This document shows, piece after piece, positions 61,101-64,000 of a stretch of 64,000 bases of DNA. Location: assembly GCA_934491515.1 (NCBI GenBank), contig CAKSTF010000003.1, positions 1 through 64,000 on the forward strand, given 5' to 3'. A program made the translations under genes and the position numbers. A model generated the notes under the pieces. That model worked only from the letters and a program-made list of their open reading frames with translations, searched no databases and was not told the DNA's origin. Each line of letters begins with the position of its first letter. The first letter of the stretch is position 1. Origin of the DNA: an uncultured Eubacteriales bacterium. GTDB taxonomy: Bacteria > Bacillota > Clostridia > Oscillospirales > Acutalibacteraceae.

Positions 61101-62093
61101 AAACTCGTTTTTCCAATTATCAAAAGAATAATCGCCGTTTACAAGAACGCAAACCCCGTCATGCAAAGGAGAGAGCGACTGCTCGAATTTTTTTGCGTCT
61201 TTTTCGGCATTGCCGCCGTAGCGGCCGTCAAAAAATCTTTTTATAACAGCAGGGAAAGAGTTTGTCCCGTCACTGAAGCAGAAGTTGGCGGTCACCATTC
61301 TTTTGCCGTTTCTTGTTTTTCTTGAGGTTATATCGGTAGAAAACACATCGCCCCACGCAGAAACAAAAACGCTTTCCTCGGCATCGGTCGGGGGAAGAAT
61401 GTTTTTAAGCGGTTTTATGTTTTTATCTATCCGCTTTCCGAAAAACAGTTCTGCGCTTTCAAGATATATGGGCAGTCCGTTTTCGGGTATGTAATCGTAC
61501 GTTTTGGCCTTTTGCTGCGGCTTTTCCTGTTTTTTCTGCGGCGTTGTATGCACTGCCTGCACGGGCGGCGTCTCTGTAAAATCAAGCGCCGGAGGAGGTT
61601 CGGGAAGACCGGACAGTTCCATTTCGTCCAGCTGCCCTTCAAAAACTATTTCTATGTCGCGACCGAAAAGCCGCTTTATTTCGGAACACAGAAGTTTCGG
61701 AAAACCTATGGAGCAGAGTTTTTCATATCCGCCGTATTTAAGCGTTACCGTAAGCGTATCGCCGGAAAGCAGATAGTCCGCGTCGTTAAAAAAACCGTTT
61801 ACAACAACGTTTTTTCGTTTTAAGGCGGAAACAAGGTCGGCAATCACTTCAGCCGACAGCGCCGCGGGCGCAAAATTCACCGTAACCGACATTTTGCTTA
61901 GCGACAGCGCCTTTACAACAACGCGTTTAAAAGCGGCAAACAGGTCGGTTTTAACATATTCGGGCAGGTTGAGGGTAACGTCCAGCACGCGGTTTTGCGA
62001 ATTAAGAGCGCAAGCGGTGACCTCGGCGCCGGAAAGCGCCGCTTTCATTTCCTCGCTTATGTAATTGCCGAAAAGTTCCCCGAATGAATACAT
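58197..62093 (-). CDS. polC: DNA polymerase III alpha subunit, PolC type, apparently without exonuclease domain
   Basis: 1,298 residues. Order: an N-terminal helical domain, a Pro/Gln linker (about 160-195), an OB fold (about 235-345), a PHP domain from RVELHCHTNMSAKD (about 355), a zinc finger CPDCRY...CPHCG (about 761-797), catalytic DKVPDIDLNFS (about 817-827), fingers and C-terminal duplex-binding domain. Gram-positive PolC is normally about 1,430-1,460 residues with a DEDD exonuclease inserted in PHP, beginning near FDVETTGL. Here YGVESYFIDD runs directly into the second PHP part (MRNHQIILVKDLKGLRNLYEL), so that insert of about 160 residues is missing. Confidence 0.93.
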   Translation of the reverse strand: MYSFGELFGNYISEEMKAALSGAEVTACALNSQNRVLDVTLNLPEYVKTDLFAAFKRVVVKALSLSKMSVTVNFAPAALSAEVIADLVSALKRKNVVVNGFFNDADYLLSGDTLTVTLKYGGYEKLCSIGFPKLLCSEIKRLFGRDIEIVFEGQLDEMELSGLPEPPPALDFTETPPVQAVHTTPQKKQEKPQQKAKTYDYIPENGLPIYLESAELFFGKRIDKNIKPLKNILPPTDAEESVFVSAWGDVFSTDITSRKTRNGKRMVTANFCFSDGTNSFPAVIKRFFDGRYGGNAEKDAKKFEQSLSPLHDGVCVLVNGDYSFDNWKNEFILEVKSIATVKKYEKTDSHEGEKRVELHCHTNMSAKDAVSSAEDIVKQAYRWGHKAIAITDHGVVQSYPAAAAAVKGIRKSGGEFKVIYGVESYFIDDIRHDISGKTPKELSKMRNHQIILVKDLKGLRNLYELVSDAHLNHFYGRPVTVRSSLDRLREGLIIGSACEQGELYRAVVDGADDDTLKEIASYYDYLEIQPIGNNEFMVRDSVLPDKTDKKGNVTKNRFRHVTSDEVIKNFNRKVVEIADALGKPVVATGDVHFLRKEDGIIRQIVLAGQGFDDIENQAPLYFKTTDEMLEDFAYFGERAKEFVIDNPGKIADMVSPDVIPVPDGNYPPVIEGSEDELRKICLERAHATYGDTLPEIVEKRLKRELDSIINNGFSIMYMAAQKLVAYSEDQGYLVGSRGSVGSSFVANMAGISEVDPLPPHYVCPDCRYSEFFTDGSVGSGFDLPEKNCPHCGTPLNRDGHDIPFETFLGFKGDKVPDIDLNFSDEVQNKVQEYTKTLFGAGNVYKAGTVSTIAEKTAFGFAKAYAEKMNITLNNAELNRLASMVEKAKVKTTTGQHPAGMIIVPNGMSIYDFCPVQHPADDVKSDIITTHFDFHSIHDTILKLDELGHVVPTTYKYLEEYSGIPVSTVSMSDPAVYSLFTSTEALGVSPEEINSHTGTFCLPEFGTDFVRGMLADCRPKCFSDLLQISGLSHGTDVWLGNAKDLIDNGTCTISEVIGTRDNIMVYLIHKGMEEGRAFKITETVRKGLVAKGKVSEEDWNAMEDDMRAVGVPEWYIGSCHKIKYMFPKAHAAAYVISALRIAWYKIYYPLEFYCAYFTARPGDVDVYTVLKGKEAVRAEMKRITELGKEASAKETAVYNNLLVFNEMMSRGIEVLPIDIRKSHAVKYLPENGKMRLPFGSLSGVGDAAAFSIYDAAQKGDFVSREDFAIEAGVSKTIIEKLTELGAMGDLPDTNQISMF

Positions 62094-62113
62094 TTTATGG
62101 ATTTCCCCTGTTT

Positions 62114-63169
62114 TTATATTTTTGCTATTTCCTCTTCAAGAACATCCAGAAGTTTATCTTCGGGAACGTTCTTATGAAGTATTTTTCCTTTTTTAAAGAC
62201 TATACCGCAGGTTTTTCCTCCCGCAACTCCTATATCAGCAGCGGCGGCTTCACCGGGGCCGTTTACAACGCAGCCCATTATGGCAACGGTAATATCCTTA
62301 TCAAGATTTTTAAATTTTTCCTCTGCACGGTTTGCAAGCCCTATAAGGTCTATCGAAGTTCTGCCGCAGGTAGGGCAGGAAATAAAACGCACGCCTTTTC
62401 TCCGTATGCCCAAAGCCTTTAACAGAGCCGTTCCCGATTCGACCTCCGCAAGGGGGTTGTCCGTAAGCGATACCCTTATCGTATCCCCTATACCGCGAAG
62501 CAGCAGACCGCCAATGCCCGCCGCGGACTTCAATGTGCCCGTCTGCTTTGTGCCTGCCTCGGTAATTCCCAAATGCAATGGATAAGGGCAGGTTTGGGCT
62601 GCAAGGCAGTAAGCATCGTAAGCCACCTGCACGTCCGACGCTTTAAGCGACAGCACAATATCGTCAAAATCAAATTTCTCTAAAAGTTTTATATGGTAAA
62701 AACCGCTTTCAACAAGCGCCTGCGGCGTAACCGCCCCGTATTTTGCCAGAATATCCTTCTGCACCGAGCCGGAATTTACGCCTATTCTTATGGGTATATT
62801 TTTGCGGCGGCAGGCATCTGCCACCGCTTTTACGCGGTCGTCTCCGCCGATATTTCCGGGATTTATGCGGATTTTATCAACGCCTATCGCCGCACACTCT
62901 ATCGCCAGTTTCCAATCAAAATGAATATCCGCCACAAGCGGAATGTTTATTGCCGCTTTAAGCGCGGAAACGGTTTTAAGGGTTTGTGTATCGGGCACGG
63001 AAACGCGCAGGATATCGCAGCCTGCCGCTTCAAGCGCCTTTGCCTGCTTTACGTTGCCCTCTGCGTCGTGGGCAGGTACGCTGAGCATTGACTGCACCGT
63101 AACGGGCGCGCCTCCGCCGACATAAACAGAGCCGACCTTTACCCTTTTTGTATCTTTGTTGGTAAACAT
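62114..63169 (-). CDS. ispG: 4-hydroxy-3-methylbut-2-en-1-yl diphosphate synthase
   Basis: 351 residues. A TIM barrel (MLSVPAHDAEGNVKQAKALEAAGCDILRVSVPD) is followed by a C-terminal Fe-S domain with Cys in SCPTCGRTSID (about 263) and MGCVVNGPGEA (about 298), which bind the [4Fe-4S] cluster. It is the penultimate step of the MEP isoprenoid pathway. It lies between rseP and polC, a conserved clostridial order. Confidence 0.95.
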   Translation of the reverse strand: MFTNKDTKRVKVGSVYVGGGAPVTVQSMLSVPAHDAEGNVKQAKALEAAGCDILRVSVPDTQTLKTVSALKAAINIPLVADIHFDWKLAIECAAIGVDKIRINPGNIGGDDRVKAVADACRRKNIPIRIGVNSGSVQKDILAKYGAVTPQALVESGFYHIKLLEKFDFDDIVLSLKASDVQVAYDAYCLAAQTCPYPLHLGITEAGTKQTGTLKSAAGIGGLLLRGIGDTIRVSLTDNPLAEVESGTALLKALGIRRKGVRFISCPTCGRTSIDLIGLANRAEEKFKNLDKDITVAIMGCVVNGPGEAAAADIGVAGGKTCGIVFKKGKILHKNVPEDKLLDVLEEEIAKI

Positions 63170-63172
63170 ACC

Positions 63173-64000
63173 TTACCTCACTATAAGCGAATAAATATCC
63201 TTTGCCGTTATAAGGACTAAAAAACCTATCAGTATAAAAAATCCTATCGCGTGCATAAGCGATTCGTATTTTTGCGGAACGGGTTTTTTAAATATCATTT
63301 CAAACAGTATGAACATCAGTCTGCCGCCGTCAAGCGCGGGCAGGGGCAGCAGGTTCATTATTCCTAAGTTTATCGTGATAAGCGCCATTATGGGCAAAAG
63401 ATTTTTAAGATTCTGCTTTGCCACCGACCCGATAGCCGCCGTAACGCCCACAGGACCGGACATTGCGCTTATTCCGTATTTGCCGGAAACCAGATCTATA
63501 AGCGAGCGCCACACCACCACGCAGTAGGACGCCGCGGTTTTAAAGGTATTGCCGATAAACGTTCCTACCGTTTTTTCCTGCGGATAAACGTAAAAATCAA
63601 CGTCAAGATAGGATACGCCGTCTATCTCGCTTGTTTTAAAAGTAACGTCTTTAAGGGTCTTTTTCTCTCCGTCGCGCAAAACGGTAATGTCTATTTTTCC
63701 GTCGTCTATATTGGTGAAGGCATAACTGAGGTCATAGGTGCTGAAAATCCTTCTGCCGTCCACCTTGATTATTTTATCGTTTTCCTGAAGCCCCGTTTTG
63801 CTGCTTTGGGCGTTTTCGTGAAATTCCGCAACCGTAGTGGTTGTAAACTGCTTTTCGGGCGCTAAAACTATACCAACGATAATAAGACCCAAAAGCAGGT
63901 TGAAAGCAGCGCCCATTACCACTATTATAAAACGACGCCACGGTTTTTTGTTGCAGAACGCTTTACTGTCCGTACTGTTTTCATCCTCGCCCTCCATGGC
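63173..64000 (-). CDS. rseP: RseP-type site-2 protease, 3' part
   Basis: The 3' 276 codons are in the window; the gene continues beyond 64000. The visible part starts in the loop MEGEDENSTDSKAFCNKKPW after the missing N-terminal HExxH helix. It has TM helices at about 25-45, one PDZ domain (about 65-150), and the C-terminal LLPLPALDGGRLMF with the third zinc ligand Asp. It cleaves membrane proteins such as anti-sigma factors. It is 4 bp upstream of ispG. Confidence 0.93.
   Translation of the reverse strand, partial: AMEGEDENSTDSKAFCNKKPWRRFIIVVMGAAFNLLLGLIIVGIVLAPEKQFTTTTVAEFHENAQSSKTGLQENDKIIKVDGRRIFSTYDLSYAFTNIDDGKIDITVLRDGEKKTLKDVTFKTSEIDGVSYLDVDFYVYPQEKTVGTFIGNTFKTAASYCVVVWRSLIDLVSGKYGISAMSGPVGVTAAIGSVAKQNLKNLLPIMALITINLGIMNLLPLPALDGGRLMFILFEMIFKKPVPQKYESLMHAIGFFILIGFLVLITAKDIYSLIVR

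Overview
The window reads as a chromosome segment of an anaerobic, low-to-mid G+C Firmicute (class Clostridia, probably an uncultured gut lineage). PolC and DnaE sit in one genome, the order hprK / ROK kinase / murB / rapZ / whiA is clostridial, polC-ispG-rseP are adjacent, and Shine-Dalgarno sites are strong. I cannot name the genus from sequence alone.

Positions 1 to about 32,380 are the right-hand part of an integrated, probably podovirus-like temperate phage; its left end lies outside the window. Late genes run leftward from terS-terL (17.8-16.1 kb) through a small membrane protein, scaffold, HK97-type major capsid, a 54-aa protein, portal, a head-tail adaptor, a 756-aa tail/stabilisation protein and a coiled-coil protein. 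They end in a giant polyvalent protein (at least 2,872 aa, running off the left edge) that carries two zincin-like motifs, two MuF-C/barnase-like domains and an ADP-ribosyltransferase-like domain. Lysis genes are not seen and presumably lie further left. The early operon (29.4-17.9 kb, leftward) encodes RecT, a YqaJ exonuclease, a DEAD helicase, a NinB-like protein, SSB, a DnaD-like initiator, a loader, RusA, an accessory cassette of small proteins with an embedded HNH endonuclease, and a sigma-like late regulator. Nearly all these genes are coupled by ATGA overlaps.

The immunity region (29.4-31.1 kb) has a Cro-like gene, a 104-aa CI-like repressor without a protease domain, and four 15-bp operators of the form (g/t)TCAC-N5-GTGA(c/t). 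Two signals there look new. One is a predicted 67-nt plus-strand RNA (29111-29177) with a consensus promoter and terminator; its first loop is complementary to the ribosome binding site of the neighbouring phage gene. The other is a leftward promoter with a LexA-type box (30212-30262) that transcribes a 52-aa ORF antisense to the repressor 3' end and could link SOS to prophage induction. A membrane protein and a tyrosine integrase follow. The integrase ends about 150 bp from the 3' end of tRNA-Ser(GCU), which I infer is the attachment site.

From 32.4 kb on the DNA is host chromosome: two tRNA-Ser genes, a DMT permease, a SLOG protein, a CofE-like protein, a collagen-like surface protein and an SGNH hydrolase. 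Next come an MMPL exporter with a heptad-repeat partner and a TetR regulator with a candidate operator, a phosphatidyltransferase, and pfkA. The conserved block dnaE-whiA-rapZ-murB-ROK-hprK ties cell division and wall synthesis to sugar sensing. ychF, alr, glpK and a monoacylglycerol-lipase-like hydrolase run rightward. An M23/G5 wall peptidase with two WalR-like boxes, a PolC that appears to lack its proofreading exonuclease, ispG and the 3' part of rseP complete the window.
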